From NCBI GenBank assembly GCA_049600855.1, contig JBMYQA010000032.1, positions 1 through 33,517 on the forward strand: 33,517 nt of DNA, in the 5' to 3' direction. Below the pieces are notes generated by a model. That model was not told the DNA's origin and searched no databases. It saw only the letters and a list, made by a program, of their open reading frames with translations. Source of the DNA: JBMYQA01 sp049600855. Its GTDB lineage: Bacteria > Bacteroidota > Bacteroidia > Cytophagales > Flammeovirgaceae. Made by a program: the position numbers and the translations under genes. Shown here in pieces: positions 33,253 through 33,517 of this stretch; position 1 is the stretch's first letter, and the number at the start of each line of letters is the position of its first letter.

Positions 33253-33517
33253 ATGAAACCAAAACAAATCTACATGAACATCCCAGCTTCAATTAAACAA
33301 CTTGTATGCGTTAGCCTGATTTATGTAGGCTTCATTATTCAGTTGCAGGCACAAGGCAATGAATCACATGCATGGCCGAAAGGATATACCGTTAATCAGT
33401 TGTTTACGCATCAACAAACTTTAGCCAGTAAACCAACGATTTATTTAAGCGCCACTAAGGGAGAAAAACACGTCTTATTTCAATTCTCAAGCGAACGCAA
33501 GTTTAAAAAAAGTCACC
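33253..33517 (+). CDS. Secreted hypothetical protein, 3'-truncated by the window
   Basis: The frame runs off the right edge after 88 codons. An AGGAG sequence just upstream of the ATG at 33253 supports this start, though the spacing is short (an in-frame ATG 7 codons later is an alternative). The N-terminus has a signal peptide (about residues 15-34: KQLVCVSLIYVGFIIQLQAQ), so the product is exported. The visible mature part (GNESHAWPKGYTVNQLFTHQQTLASKPTIYLSATKGEKHVLFQFSS) shows no family I recognise. Confidence 0.65.
   Translation, partial: MKPKQIYMNIPASIKQLVCVSLIYVGFIIQLQAQGNESHAWPKGYTVNQLFTHQQTLASKPTIYLSATKGEKHVLFQFSSERKFKKSH

Overview
The window looks like a chromosomal segment of a free-living, polysaccharide-degrading member of the Bacteroidota, probably of the Cytophagales/Flavobacteriales type. 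The reasons are lipoprotein signal peptides ending in Cys, a C-terminal type IX secretion (T9SS) sorting domain, a LytS-type kinase paired with a LytTR regulator, DUF5011/HYR-like Ig modules, WG-repeat proteins, and starts with weak or no Shine-Dalgarno sequence. No rRNA or tRNA gene was seen. Everything here is read from sequence; family names rest on recognised motifs, not on database searches.

Region 1 (1-11990, + strand) is a beta-glucan (laminarin-type) utilisation locus. It opens with the 3' end of a large secreted protein built of near-identical 750-bp repeats, each an Ig-like module plus a jelly-roll, carbohydrate-binding-like module. After a terminator come five closely spaced genes: a GH149-like beta-1,3-glucan phosphorylase, a GH17 lipoprotein, a GH30 lipoprotein, an MFS sugar symporter fused to a cytoplasmic GH17 domain, and a stand-alone cytoplasmic GH17 that is a tandem copy of that domain. 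The implied route is extracellular debranching (GH30) and endo-cleavage (GH17), import by the MFS protein, then cytoplasmic trimming or transglycosylation and phosphorolysis to glucose-1-phosphate.

Region 2 (about 11991-16826, + strand) is an AT-rich island with a different codon style: two paralogous two-helix membrane proteins of unknown family, a small protein that looks like a solo Effector-Associated Domain (EAD11-like), and a short cytoplasmic serpin-like protein with a recognisable reactive-centre loop. This is my best candidate for an undescribed conflict or regulatory system.

Region 3 (16883-22632, mostly - strand) holds a secreted PHB-depolymerase/feruloyl-esterase-like protein with FN3 and T9SS modules, and an operon of an erythromycin-esterase-like periplasmic protein, a LytS-type sensor kinase and a LytTR response regulator whose genes overlap.

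Region 4 (22633-29591) has a hypothetical lipoprotein (+), a cluster of three palindromes, and on the - strand an ACMSD-family amidohydrolase, a secreted M24 aminopeptidase, a WG-repeat protein and two small paralogues of unknown function.

Region 5 (29764-30794) is a 15-repeat CRISPR array with no cas genes in the window. Its right-hand ten repeats are identical 35-mers. The five left-hand repeats are degenerate and include 48-49-bp versions. The right end (30795-33517) carries an outer-membrane beta-barrel gene, an intergenic inverted-repeat element, a YtoQ-family gene and the start of a secreted protein cut by the window edge.
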